Counted from the stretch's first letter, positions 8,832 through 17,821 are shown. The stretch: 64,000 nucleotides of DNA from an uncultured Bacilli bacterium (GCA_934096125.1 CAKOLB010000001.1:149842-213841), one strand, 5' to 3'. Numbers and translations: made by a program. Notes: a model not told the origin generated them from the letters alone.

Positions 8832-9776
8832 TTAAGTTTTCAGTAAAACGAGGGAATTTTTATAAGCATTTTTAATATGCTTATTATTAATAAAACTAAG
8901 TTCATCACTTTTATAAAGAAAAGCTTCAATTATTCCAAAGTTAACAAATAACCAGTATAACTCATACTCTCTGCCCTTATATTTTTTAAATATATCATCT
9001 AAAAGTTTATTATCTAAAGCTCTTTTAACCATTATATCTACCGCATCCGGTTCATCATAAACCTTTTCCCCAAGCAAATGTACTAAATAATGATATCCAG
9101 CATAAACATCAAAATTACTATAAAAATTCAAACCCTTAATATATATCTTTTTTATATTTGGACGTTCCTCTCCAATCGAATTATAAGTTAAAAATTCACT
9201 AAAATTTTGAGCTAAAGCTTCTTCAAGCAAGATAAAACCACGATACAAAAACACTATCCAAAAACTATTATACTTATGAGTAATCATATCATCAAAATAA
9301 GCTACTTCTTCACTATTTACAATATCTAGTAATTTATGACCAACTTCATGAAACAATACACTTCTTCTAATCATTTCTTTCTCTAATCCATTACTCTCAT
9401 AACTAATCTTTTTCTTTACCCCTATCTCATCATGCTCACTTATTCCATAATAATATACATGTCGTGGCAAAACATATAGCCTATGAAGACCCGTTTTATC
9501 TTTTAAAGTATCAACTGCTTTATCCAATTTCATTAAACTTAAATTATCTAAAAGTCTTAAAAGCACTTCTATCTCCGCGATTAAACTTAAAATTGTTTTT
9601 TTATTTTCCTTATCAAATGAAGTCATAACAAGTCTTTTCAAATAGTCTAAAACAAAAGGATAATTTTTCCATTCACTTAAAAAAGAAAAATTTTTTATAT
9701 TTTTCTCCACTTTAAAAATTTCAAAATATTCACTAATTAAACTATTAGATCCTTCCCAAACCAGTTTTTCATTCAT
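8832..9776 (-). CDS. Putative zincin-type metallopeptidase (HEVGH motif)
   Basis: A 314-residue protein, not assigned to a named family. The motif LFHEVGHKLLD puts a zinc-binding HExxH at His143/Glu144/His147. EEALAQNFSEF around residues 185-196 could supply the third ligand, as in gluzincins. No signal peptide or membrane helix is seen, so it may act in the cytoplasm. It starts 21 bases downstream of xseB, behind a GTGGGGGC site, and may read through from the nusB-xseA-xseB unit. Whether it is a protease acting on a regulator is a guess. Confidence 0.5.
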   Translation of the reverse strand: MNEKLVWEGSNSLISEYFEIFKVEKNIKNFSFLSEWKNYPFVLDYLKRLVMTSFDKENKKTILSLIAEIEVLLRLLDNLSLMKLDKAVDTLKDKTGLHRLYVLPRHVYYYGISEHDEIGVKKKISYESNGLEKEMIRRSVLFHEVGHKLLDIVNSEEVAYFDDMITHKYNSFWIVFLYRGFILLEEALAQNFSEFLTYNSIGEERPNIKKIYIKGLNFYSNFDVYAGYHYLVHLLGEKVYDEPDAVDIMVKRALDNKLLDDIFKKYKGREYELYWLFVNFGIIEAFLYKSDELSFINNKHIKNAYKNSLVLLKT

Positions 9777-9797
9777 ATAGCCCCCACTGTAAATATC

Positions 9798-10016
9798 CTA
9801 CTCAGCTCGAAAATCTTCTTCAGTTGCTTCTTCCGTAAGTATTTTATTTACTCTTTTAGTTGCATTATTAAGCTTTTCACTCGCATATTTTGCTAGCTCC
9901 ATTGCTTTACTATATTTATTTATTGCATCATCCAAAGATGCATTCCCACTTTCAAGTTCTTTTACTATTACTTCTAACTCTTCTAAAGCACTTTCAAAAC
10001 TTTTATTTTCTTCCAT
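9798..10016 (-). CDS. xseB: Exodeoxyribonuclease VII small subunit
   Basis: Small helical subunit that joins XseA to degrade single-stranded DNA to oligonucleotides in repair. The 72 residues show the family pattern FESALEELEVIVKELESG with paired heptads and the usual acidic tail. The start follows AAAGGAG and is two bases from the xseA stop, so the subunits are coupled. Confidence 0.95.
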   Translation of the reverse strand: MEENKSFESALEELEVIVKELESGNASLDDAINKYSKAMELAKYASEKLNNATKRVNKILTEEATEEDFRAE

Positions 10017-10018
10017 TT

Positions 10019-11278
10019 TTACTTCTCCTTTACTTCTGCTTTAATATTTCCTTTATATAATTTAATATCTATTATATCTCCAACATTTACATCACTATTA
10101 CTTTTAATTACTTTTTCATTTTTGCTTGCAAGTGAATAACCTTTTTCAAGTATTCCCAAAGGATTTAAATGTTTAAGAGTATTAATAATTAAACTTAAAG
10201 AATGTTTTGGTTTATCGATAAGACTATTTGGATTTTGCAAAACATATGATAGTTTAATGTTATCAAGTTTAGATTTCTTTTTACTTAAACAGTCATTTAT
10301 ACTTTTATTTAAATTATCTATTAGGTTATCAAGTTTTTGCTCTTTTATTTCATATAAAGCCATTGGATTTTTTAACACAAAACTATTTTTTAAACTTCTC
10401 CATTTAATAAACTTTGTATTAATAGTATTTTTAATATTTTTATTAAGCCTTATTTTATAGTTATTTAAAAGATTGTTTAAATCAACAACTGTTGGAACTG
10501 CCATTTCGGCCGCTCCTGTTGGTGTTGGCGCGCGAAGGTCAGCAACAAAATCAGCAATGGTCCAATCTATTTCATGACCAACCGCACTTATAATCGGTGT
10601 TTTTGCCTCGTATATTGCATAAGCTACCACTTCTTCATTAAAAGCCCACAAGTCTTCAATCGAACCTCCACCTCGGCCAACAATAATTGTATCAACGCCA
10701 TAATTATCAGCTCTTCTAATCTGCCTTACAATATCATCTGCAGCATCACGTCCTTGTACAAGACACGGAAACAATATTGTTTTACAAAGGGGATATCTTC
10801 TATTAATCGTACTCATAATATCTCTAATCGCCGCCCCTGTAGATGCTGTCACAACCCCAATTGTCTCTGGATACTTTGGAATAGCTTTTTTATGTTCCGA
10901 AGAAAACAACCCTTCTTTTTCTAATCTTTTCTTTAGTTTTTCATATTCAAGCATTAAAGCACCAAGGCCATCAAGCTCCATTTTTTCCACATACACTTGA
11001 TAACTTCCTTGCGCCGGATAAGCACTAATTCTTCCTTCGATTAAGACATTCATCCCATCTTCAGGTACAAAAGAGACACTTTTAGCATTACTTGCAAACA
11101 TAATCGCACTAATTCTCGAAGTATCATCCTTCAAAGAAAAATAAAAGTGACCCCTCGTATGATTTTTAAAATTACTTATCTCTCCTTTTAAATATATTTT
11201 ATTTAAAAACGTATCTTGGTCTAAAAGTAACTTTATATAGTTATTTAACTCACTAATGTTTAGGTAATTATTTTCCAT
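10019..11278 (-). CDS. xseA: Exodeoxyribonuclease VII large subunit
   Basis: Catalytic subunit of exonuclease VII. The 419 residues hold an N-terminal OB-fold (LYLKGEISNFKNHTRGHFYF-type region), the nuclease core with VVTASTGAAIRDI, GRGGGSIEDLWAFNEE and ISAVGHEIDWTIADFVAD, then long coiled-coil helices that bind XseB, and a C-terminal GYSLASKN segment. The start is taken as ATG at 11276-11278, ten bases after AAGG; a GTG three codons upstream is part of the AGTAAGGCGTGATA ribosome region and is less likely. It begins just after the nusB stop. Confidence 0.95.
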   Translation of the reverse strand: MENNYLNISELNNYIKLLLDQDTFLNKIYLKGEISNFKNHTRGHFYFSLKDDTSRISAIMFASNAKSVSFVPEDGMNVLIEGRISAYPAQGSYQVYVEKMELDGLGALMLEYEKLKKRLEKEGLFSSEHKKAIPKYPETIGVVTASTGAAIRDIMSTINRRYPLCKTILFPCLVQGRDAADDIVRQIRRADNYGVDTIIVGRGGGSIEDLWAFNEEVVAYAIYEAKTPIISAVGHEIDWTIADFVADLRAPTPTGAAEMAVPTVVDLNNLLNNYKIRLNKNIKNTINTKFIKWRSLKNSFVLKNPMALYEIKEQKLDNLIDNLNKSINDCLSKKKSKLDNIKLSYVLQNPNSLIDKPKHSLSLIINTLKHLNPLGILEKGYSLASKNEKVIKSNSDVNVGDIIDIKLYKGNIKAEVKEK

Positions 11279-11283
11279 CTTTA

Positions 11284-11679
11284 TCACGCCTTACTATATT
11301 TATCTAAAACAGCATTAATAATCTTCCTAACTGCATCATCAGAGTATTTCTTTGCCATTTCCATCGCCTCATCAATTACCACAGCAAATGGAGTACTAGT
11401 ATATCTTATTTCATAAAGAGCCATTCTCAAAATTGCTGCCCCCGTCTTATCAAGTCTATCAATAGTCCAGTTTTCAATATAATTATTAGCAATCTTATCA
11501 AGTTCCTCTTTATTTTCTATAACACCTTTAACAGTATTTTCTATAAACTCATCATTTTTATTTGTATTAGCAAGTATTAATTCATCTACACTTTTTAAAA
11601 TTCCTCTTTCTTCATATATATCAATTTGATATAAAATTCTCATAATAATTTCTCGTTTTTCGCGCCTAGATATCCCCAT
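11284..11679 (-). CDS. nusB: Transcription antitermination factor NusB
   Basis: NusB binds boxA RNA with NusE and promotes antitermination in rRNA operons. The 131-residue all-helical protein has family blocks REIIMRILYQIDIYE, LDKTGAAILRMALYEI and VVIDEAMEMAKKYSDD. AAGGAGAG precedes the ATG. It leads a tightly packed nusB-xseA-xseB set, the order found in Bacillus. Confidence 0.95.
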   Translation of the reverse strand: MGISRREKREIIMRILYQIDIYEERGILKSVDELILANTNKNDEFIENTVKGVIENKEELDKIANNYIENWTIDRLDKTGAAILRMALYEIRYTSTPFAVVIDEAMEMAKKYSDDAVRKIINAVLDKYSKA

Positions 11680-11710
11680 TTAAAGCCACTCTCCTTGCCA
11701 CTTCATTATA

Positions 11711-12220
11711 TCATTTAATAAGACTAGCTTCAACAGTTAATTGATAGCCTTTAAGGACTTGGTCACATGTAGTTAAATAAAGCATTCCCTCAAGATTACT
11801 AATATTTAATTTCCCATTTTTAACACTTCTTTTAATACTAGTAACTTCATAGGTATATGTTTTATTCTGCATATTTACTTTTATTATATCTTTTTTCTCT
11901 AAATATCTAATATCATTAAAGTAAGCAAGCGGGCCAGTACCAGAATGAGCGGCAAAAAGAAAAGTATCTTTAATGCCTGTATTTATATAAAAAATATTTT
12001 GATTAACGTTATTCTTTTTACTTGTCTCTTCATAAAAGGGTAAATCCATTTTTATTTTTTCAATCACTAAAGACCCGACTTTTTCATCTATCTTTCTTAC
12101 CAAGTATTTCCCTACTACTTTCTTAGCATAACTATTATAAAGTACTTCTTTTTCTTCCCCATAACCTTGATAAATAATTACTCCCATAATTACTAAAAGT
12201 ATTAAAGTAAACCGTTTCAT
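11711..12220 (-). CDS. Sortase-family transpeptidase with an atypical active site
   Basis: Sortases anchor surface proteins to the wall by cutting an LPxTG-like signal. The 169 residues start with a membrane anchor (FTLILLVIMGVII, N-in), then a sortase barrel. The catalytic histidine is clear in LFAAHSGTGPL (His92) and the cysteine in LYLTTCDQ (Cys152, the TLxTC motif). At the place of the conserved arginine, shortly after the cysteine, the residue appears to be Gln160 (KGYQLTVEA). The start has a GGGGGAG site and lies inside the 3' end of the upstream gene, overlapping by 86 bases in another frame. Class not assigned; activity uncertain. Confidence 0.8.
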   Translation of the reverse strand: MKRFTLILLVIMGVIIYQGYGEEKEVLYNSYAKKVVGKYLVRKIDEKVGSLVIEKIKMDLPFYEETSKKNNVNQNIFYINTGIKDTFLFAAHSGTGPLAYFNDIRYLEKKDIIKVNMQNKTYTYEVTSIKRSVKNGKLNISNLEGMLYLTTCDQVLKGYQLTVEASLIK

Positions 12221-13403
12221 TAACTCCCCCTACAAAAGTATCTGGTATATCCACAATATCTTCTTCTATTTTTGCATCAATTACTTCTTTTTCCGTCACG
12301 CTTTCATTGGCTTTTACTTCTGCGCCGCTACTATTTTGCTCATTTTCAATTTGAAACACTATTTTTCTATCACTATCTACAAGCACCTCTTTTTCTTCTT
12401 TTGTTAAATTATTAATAATTCTATATTCTCCGGATGAAAGTTTCAAAACACATTGAACGTCCTTACATTCATCTACTAAATAATTATCTTTATATATACT
12501 TATATCACTTAAAACTTTTTTGTTCATATTTACAGTTTCAATAGTAACACTATATCTTTTCACATTTTTACCTACATCCACTACTTCATCTTGATAATTA
12601 TTCATAAATACTTTTATATCACTAACTGCTTTTGTCTTTTCTTTTAAAATAATATTTTCTCCCCCATATATATAAGTATTATTGTCTTTATTTATCTTTA
12701 TCTCATCAAGTTTTTTTTCATCAAAGTCATATACTAAAAACTCATAAGTATCATTATCTAGCATATTAAATTTAAGAGTTTTCCCTAAAACATTAACCCG
12801 TATCGTAAAGGGCCGGTAAGTTTCATGCAAAGCATAAATATAAGGACCAAACTCATGCACATAATTATCAAAAGTTATCACCTTACTTCCTTTTTCTTTG
12901 AAGCTTACTAAACCTAATTTTTTTCCTTTATTATAGTGGTCATGTTCCATATAATGATATAAACTTAAATCTTTACTACTTTCAAGCACTAGATCATCAT
13001 AAATTTTCACATCAAACTCTTTATTATTTAAATCAATATTCTTATCCCACTTCTTTAGTTTCTCTTCTATTTTATTCTCAATACTACTAGAATTAAATAA
13101 CTCTTTATCTAAAGCAATTGCAAACGTATAATCTGGATAAGCACAATCTAAAATCATTTTTTGAATTGTTATTTGCTCTTTATAATCACTAGTTAAAGTG
13201 CCAAGATACGCAAGATTATTAAGGCGCATTCCATTAGATAGATTAGCATCATCATCAAGCTTAAGTAAATACATCGAAAGTCCGGCTTCCTCATGGACAT
13301 CAAAGCCAAAACTTTTACTACCATTAACAATTATTTCTCCTGCAGCCAAAGCTTTAGCATTAAAACCAAAAAGTACTACCATTAATAATATAAATTTTTT
13401 CAT
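12135..13403 (-). CDS. Secreted surface protein with IPDT motif, possible sortase substrate
   Basis: A 422-residue protein with a clear signal peptide (MKKFILLMVVLFGFNAKALA). The body is mostly beta-rich and not recognised; it ends in an acidic segment and VDIPDT (from residue 386), which resembles an LPxT sorting motif. In the reading frame the motif is followed by a polar, aromatic and basic tail, not the hydrophobic helix expected of a cell-wall sorting signal. The last 86 bases overlap the sortase gene in a different frame. Its position directly upstream of a sortase supports a substrate role, but the missing helix argues for caution. Confidence 0.65.
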   Translation of the reverse strand: MKKFILLMVVLFGFNAKALAAGEIIVNGSKSFGFDVHEEAGLSMYLLKLDDDANLSNGMRLNNLAYLGTLTSDYKEQITIQKMILDCAYPDYTFAIALDKELFNSSSIENKIEEKLKKWDKNIDLNNKEFDVKIYDDLVLESSKDLSLYHYMEHDHYNKGKKLGLVSFKEKGSKVITFDNYVHEFGPYIYALHETYRPFTIRVNVLGKTLKFNMLDNDTYEFLVYDFDEKKLDEIKINKDNNTYIYGGENIILKEKTKAVSDIKVFMNNYQDEVVDVGKNVKRYSVTIETVNMNKKVLSDISIYKDNYLVDECKDVQCVLKLSSGEYRIINNLTKEEKEVLVDSDRKIVFQIENEQNSSGAEVKANESVTEKEVIDAKIEEDIVDIPDTFVGGVNETVYFNTFSNYGSNYLSRLWGRKRSTL

Positions 13404-13471
13404 AATCTTTCCCCCTACCTCTAGGCTACCACTGTAAAATGCTTGTAGACTAGCAAAATTTTTGACATAAA

Positions 13472-13495
13472 AAAAAGAGTCTTGTCACTCTTTGT
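13472..13495 (-). terminator. Terminator of the 36-residue basic protein gene
   Basis: On the minus strand AGAGT-GACAAG-ACTCT is followed by eight T residues, directly after the small gene. Confidence 0.75.
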
Positions 13496-13497
13496 CA

Positions 13498-13608
13498 TTA
13501 TTTAGCACTTTTCTTAACATTCTTGTTTATAAATTTTACTTTTACGCCTTTAACTCTACCAAATTTATATTTTACACCCTCAGGTAAATTTTTCTTAATT
13601 TTCTTCAC
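13498..13608 (-). CDS. Small strongly basic protein, 36 residues
   Basis: Reading frame GTG-AAG-AAA... encodes MKKIKKNLPEGVKYKF then GRVKGVKVKFINKNVKKSAK. Thirteen of the 36 residues are lysine and there are no acidic residues except one Glu, so it may bind nucleic acid or the ribosome; that is inference. Support for it being a real gene is the SD sequence GAGGTGG six bases before the GTG, an extended -10 promoter (TGTTATAAT) just upstream, and a good terminator just downstream. I do not recognise a family. Confidence 0.6.
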   Translation of the reverse strand: MKKIKKNLPEGVKYKFGRVKGVKVKFINKNVKKSAK

Positions 13609-13633
13609 TTGCTTCCACCTCACTTCGCTACAT

Positions 13634-13642
13634 ATTATAACA
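13634..13642 (-). promoter_or_regulatory. Extended -10 promoter of the small basic protein gene
   Basis: Minus-strand TGTTATAAT: perfect TATAAT (13634-13639) with the upstream TG of an extended -10 site. No good -35 box. The stop codon of the upstream flavoprotein lies within the -10 box. Confidence 0.5.
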
Positions 13643-15197
13643 CACTTTTATATTTCTTGTATATAACTTCAAACACTTTAATACCATCAATTGCACTAGT
13701 TGTAATGCCTCCAGCATAACCAGAACCCTCACCAATTGGATAAAGTCCTTTTATATTACTTTCCATATTTTCATCCCGAAGTATTCTAATTGGACTAGAA
13801 GACCTAGTCTCTGGAGCAACAAGTATGGCATCACTTTCATTAAAGCCTTTTATTTTTTCACCAAAATAATCTATGCCTTCTATCAAGGCATCATTAACCA
13901 TCTTTGGAAAAATATCATGAATATTTGCCGGTGCCACTTTACCTAAAATGCCAGCAACATCAAAATTATCACTTACCCTTTTATTTTTATAATCTCCAAA
14001 TTTTTGCAAGACCATTTTCCCTGAAGTTAACTTATAAGCTTTTTGTTCTATACTTTCTTGAAAATTCACCCCAGCCCATAAACCATCACCATAAATCTTT
14101 TTATCTACAGTAGCAATAATAGCGCTATTTGCAAAGCCAGAACTTCTATCGTAATTACTCATCCCATTAGTGCACACACCATTTTCTGTACTCCGAGCAT
14201 TAACAACATAACCACCTGGACACATACAAAAACTATAAACACCAAGGCCATTTTTACATTTATATGTTAGTTTATATGATGCTGGTGGCAAAAAAGAATA
14301 TTTTTCCGGATACTGATTTTCATCAATTAATTTTTGGGGATGAATTATGCGAACACCTACGGCAAAAGGTTTACTTTCAAGGCTTACCTCACAACTAGAA
14401 AGCATCTTAAAGGTATCTCGAGCTGAATGTCCAATTGCCAAAACAACCACATCACTTAAAAATTCTTCACCAGAGGCTACTATCCCCTTAACAACTCCAT
14501 TATCTACTAAAAGATTAGTTACCAAAGAGTTAAAATGAAACTCACCACCCAAACAAATTATCTCATTTCGCATATTCACAATAACTTTTCGTAAAAGATC
14601 TGTTCCAATATGAGGCTTACTATCATACATAATTTCCTCAGGTGCTCCAAATCGTACAAATATTTCTAATACTTTTTTCTTTCGAAAAGATTTATCTTTA
14701 ACTAAAGTATTAAGCTTTCCATCACTAAATGTTCCAGCGCCACCTTCTCCAAACTGAACATTAGAATTTGCCAAAAATTTATTATCCCTAAACAAAGCAT
14801 CAACATCTTTTATCCTATCTTCAACGCGTTTCCCCCGCTCAAAGATAACTGGTTTATATCCATACTTAGCAAGCATATAAGCACAAAAAAGTCCTGCAGG
14901 ACCAGCCCCAACAATTATCGGGCGCCTAGTTTCTTCGGCACCTTGCAAGTATGGCACTTCATACTCTTCTTTTAAAGCTAAAGTTACATCTTTTTTTATA
15001 TATTTACTTTCATTATCTATCTCTACATCCAAGTCAAAAACATAACTAAACTTATGCTTATCTCGAGCATCAATACTTCTTTTTCTAATTAAAACATTTT
15101 TTATTTCATTTTTATCTACTCCAAGTTTTTTAGCGGCCACTAAATATAAATTGGCATGAGAAGAAACTGGAGTTTTAACATTTTTAAGTCTAATCAT
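13635..15197 (-). CDS. FAD-dependent dehydrogenase (COG2509-like)
   Basis: A 520-residue flavoprotein. The dinucleotide-binding motif is internal, IIVGAGPAGLFCAYMLAKYG near residue 90, after an N-terminal domain of about 85 residues, as in the COG2509 family. A second FAD contact GSGYAGGITTSAIDG lies near the C-terminus. FGEGGAGTFSDGKL is another family block. The substrate of this widespread family is not established. It overlaps the previous flavoprotein gene by four bases (ATGA), so the two are translationally coupled and may share a pathway. Confidence 0.85.
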   Translation of the reverse strand: MIRLKNVKTPVSSHANLYLVAAKKLGVDKNEIKNVLIRKRSIDARDKHKFSYVFDLDVEIDNESKYIKKDVTLALKEEYEVPYLQGAEETRRPIIVGAGPAGLFCAYMLAKYGYKPVIFERGKRVEDRIKDVDALFRDNKFLANSNVQFGEGGAGTFSDGKLNTLVKDKSFRKKKVLEIFVRFGAPEEIMYDSKPHIGTDLLRKVIVNMRNEIICLGGEFHFNSLVTNLLVDNGVVKGIVASGEEFLSDVVVLAIGHSARDTFKMLSSCEVSLESKPFAVGVRIIHPQKLIDENQYPEKYSFLPPASYKLTYKCKNGLGVYSFCMCPGGYVVNARSTENGVCTNGMSNYDRSSGFANSAIIATVDKKIYGDGLWAGVNFQESIEQKAYKLTSGKMVLQKFGDYKNKRVSDNFDVAGILGKVAPANIHDIFPKMVNDALIEGIDYFGEKIKGFNESDAILVAPETRSSSPIRILRDENMESNIKGLYPIGEGSGYAGGITTSAIDGIKVFEVIYKKYKSVL

Positions 15198-16384
15198 TTA
15201 AGCTCACCTGCCTTCATGCCCGTTATAAATGCTATTGCTAAGTTATAACCTCCACAATCTCCATCTAAATCAAGTATCTCTCCAGCTAAATATAGTCCCG
15301 GATATTTCTTAAGCTGCATATTTTCCTCATTAATTTCTTCAAGCATTACCCCACCTTTACAAACTTGGGCGCTATCAAAATCAAGTGTATTCTCAATATC
15401 AATTTGAAACTCAGTAAGCATAGTAGCTAATTTCCTTTGCTTTTGCACACCAATATCATCCCAAGTTGCTTCCGAAGATATTTTCAAAGCCTTAAGTAGC
15501 ACGCTACTTAACTTATAATCCATAAATCCATCTAAAAGTAAAGATATACTTCGCCCTGGCAAATCCTTATTTCTCTTTTCTAGAAATTCAAATGCATCAC
15601 TGCCTAGCCAAGACATAAAATTTATAACAATCGCTTCTTTATTTCCTTTCATAAGCCCTAGCTTAATATCACCACTTAAATTAAAGACACAAATTCCAGA
15701 TAAACCATACTTAGTAAACTGAATTTCCCCTTCTTCTTTTTTTACTATAGCATCATTTTCTTTTAAATATATACATACGTTTGCTCTTAATCCTGCCCAA
15801 TATTTTTCTAAACCTGAATTAGTAACAACTGGCACCAAGGACTCACTTAAAACCGTCATTTGGACCCCTAACCTTTTTAAAAGTTCATATCCATCTCCTG
15901 TACTTCCCGTCTTAGGATAAGCCCTTGACCCCGTTGTTACAATTACCTTATCAAAATATTTATCATTTACCAAAAAGCCTTTATCTAAAACCTTTAAATC
16001 CGAAACACCATAATCACAAATAAGCTTTCCCCCATTTTGCAAATATGCATTTAAAAGCACAGACAATACGCTACTAGATTTCTCACTAAAAGGATATATT
16101 CCTCCCTTTTTTGTAGTCATAACAAGACCTAACTTTTCTAAAAACTCTATATACTTTAGTCTATTTTCTTCCCTTACAAATAAATCTTTACGCCCACTTT
16201 CGGAGTGAATTTTATTTAAATCTAAATAAAGAGGTGCTAAATTACACTTTCCATTCCCAGTTAACAGTAATTTCTTGCCACATTTACTATTTTTCTCAAA
16301 AATAGTTACATCATTTTTTCCAGAAGCGGCCACTATACCTGCCACTAACCCAGCAGCACCACCACCAATAATTGCTACTTTCAT
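15194..16384 (-). CDS. NAD(P)/FAD-dependent oxidoreductase (HI0933/BaiN family)
   Basis: A 396-residue flavoprotein. The N-terminal Rossmann motif VAIIGGGAAGLVAGIVAA binds FAD, followed by KKLLLTGNGKCNL, a diagnostic block of the HI0933/YhiN group, and the C-terminal LAGEILDLDGDCGGYNLAIAF. In gut Clostridia a member (BaiN) has been reported to act in bile-acid dehydroxylation, but most members have no known substrate and nothing here points to bile acids. Lies downstream of pyk beyond a terminator; GAAGGGAG precedes the ATG. Confidence 0.88.
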   Translation of the reverse strand: MKVAIIGGGAAGLVAGIVAASGKNDVTIFEKNSKCGKKLLLTGNGKCNLAPLYLDLNKIHSESGRKDLFVREENRLKYIEFLEKLGLVMTTKKGGIYPFSEKSSSVLSVLLNAYLQNGGKLICDYGVSDLKVLDKGFLVNDKYFDKVIVTTGSRAYPKTGSTGDGYELLKRLGVQMTVLSESLVPVVTNSGLEKYWAGLRANVCIYLKENDAIVKKEEGEIQFTKYGLSGICVFNLSGDIKLGLMKGNKEAIVINFMSWLGSDAFEFLEKRNKDLPGRSISLLLDGFMDYKLSSVLLKALKISSEATWDDIGVQKQRKLATMLTEFQIDIENTLDFDSAQVCKGGVMLEEINEENMQLKKYPGLYLAGEILDLDGDCGGYNLAIAFITGMKAGELK

Positions 16385-16398
16385 AAATTTCTCCCTTC

Positions 16399-16428
16399 GA
16401 AAAAATACTCTAAAACCCCTAGAGTATT
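16399..16428 (-). terminator. Rho-independent terminator of pyk
   Basis: Perfect 8-bp stem ATACTCTA/TAGAGTAT around an AGGGGTTT-type loop, followed on the minus strand by six T residues. The first arm begins at the pyk stop codon. Confidence 0.85.
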
Positions 16429-17821
16429 ATTTTATTTCTTCAATTTTCATAAAATCAGTAAGTCTTACTGAAGGCATTCCTCCGGTAACAATAATTTTAT
16501 CACCAACTTGTAAATCAAAATATTTAACCGCTGCATCTCGAACCGTTTTAACAAGCTCATCAGTATCATCCATTAAAGGTACAATAGTTGTATATACCCC
16601 ATAATTAAGAGCTAAGCTTCGAGCTACTTTAGCAGTAGTGCAGCAAGATAAAATTGGTGAATTAGGCCTAAAATTACTAATCATTCTTGTTGAAAAACCA
16701 CTTAATCCTTCAGAAACTATTGCTTTAACATCAACATATTTAGTTAAATCAACTGCTGCTTTAGCAATACACTCAGTTCTCCCAATTTTTCCGTTAAAAC
16801 CAAAATGTTTTGCCGAATACTCCTCTGCATCACGAGCAATACTTGCCATATACTTAACAGTTTCTAAAGGATATAACCCAACAGTTGTTTCTCCACTTAG
16901 CATAACTGCATCAGTTCCATCAAGTACCGCATTTGCAACATCGGTAACTTCAGCTCTTGTTGGTCTAGAATTTTTCTTCATACTTTCTAGCATTTCCGTT
17001 GCTACTATAACAAACTTTCCATGTTCTCTTGCTTTTTGAATAATTTGTTTTTGATAAACAGGCAAAAGAGAAATAGAAACTTCTTCACCAAGGTCACCTC
17101 TTGCAACCATAACACCATCACTAACTTCCAAAATTTCTTCTAGATTATCAATCCCAGTTCTACTTTCAATCTTTGATATTATCTTAATATTACCATCATT
17201 TTCTTCTATTATTTTTTTTGCATCCATCACATCTTGTGCAGATGATACAAAAGACAAAGCCAAAAAGTCACCATCATTTTGACAAGCATAAATAATATCT
17301 TCTTTATCTACTTCACTAATAAAAGGAATATTCAAATTAACCCCTGGCACAAATAAACTCTTACGGCTTCCTAAAATACCACCATTAACAATCTCACAAA
17401 GCACATAATCATCATGCTTTTCTATAACCTTTATTTTCATAAGGCCATTTTCAAGTTGGATAATTGAACCAATGTTTAAAGCATCAATAGCCTCTGGATG
17501 ATTAACACTAAATCTTTCTTCATCTCCAAGACACTTTTCTTTTACTATCTTTATCAATCGGCCAGGAACTAAACTTATTCCTCCATCTTTAACTTCACCA
17601 TTTCGAAACTCCGGACCCTTAGTATCAAAAAGTAGTCCAATATTATGTCCATACTTTTCATTAACGGTCTTAACAAGTTCAATTACTGTTTGTCTTTCTT
17701 CAAGTGTAGCATGTGAAAAATTAACTCTAGCCACATTCATCCCACTATCAACCATTTGTTTAAATACATTAATATCACTACTAGCAGGTCCAATACTACA
17801 TATAATCTTTGTCTTTTTCAT
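16427..17821 (-). CDS. pyk: Pyruvate kinase
   Basis: Last step of glycolysis: phosphoenolpyruvate plus ADP to pyruvate plus ATP. The 464-residue protein begins KTKIICSIGPASS and has RVNFSHATLEE, the Mg/K site region FDTKGPEFRNG, ISKIESRTG, the signature VMVARGDLGEE, and TEMLESM. It ends after the C-terminal domain and lacks the extra PEP-utiliser-like domain of Bacillus PykA. The start at 17819-17821 follows AAAGGGGAAAA; an upstream ATG in frame has no ribosome site. Monocistronic, with its own promoter and terminator. Confidence 0.97.
   Translation of the reverse strand: MKKTKIICSIGPASSDINVFKQMVDSGMNVARVNFSHATLEERQTVIELVKTVNEKYGHNIGLLFDTKGPEFRNGEVKDGGISLVPGRLIKIVKEKCLGDEERFSVNHPEAIDALNIGSIIQLENGLMKIKVIEKHDDYVLCEIVNGGILGSRKSLFVPGVNLNIPFISEVDKEDIIYACQNDGDFLALSFVSSAQDVMDAKKIIEENDGNIKIISKIESRTGIDNLEEILEVSDGVMVARGDLGEEVSISLLPVYQKQIIQKAREHGKFVIVATEMLESMKKNSRPTRAEVTDVANAVLDGTDAVMLSGETTVGLYPLETVKYMASIARDAEEYSAKHFGFNGKIGRTECIAKAAVDLTKYVDVKAIVSEGLSGFSTRMISNFRPNSPILSCCTTAKVARSLALNYGVYTTIVPLMDDTDELVKTVRDAAVKYFDLQVGDKIIVTGGMPSVRLTDFMKIEEIK

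Noticed and set aside
12135..12220. Programmed frameshift joining the IPDT protein to the sortase
   Set aside because: It would place the sortase domain in the cytoplasm, the sortase has its own good ribosome site, and no classical slippery sequence is seen.
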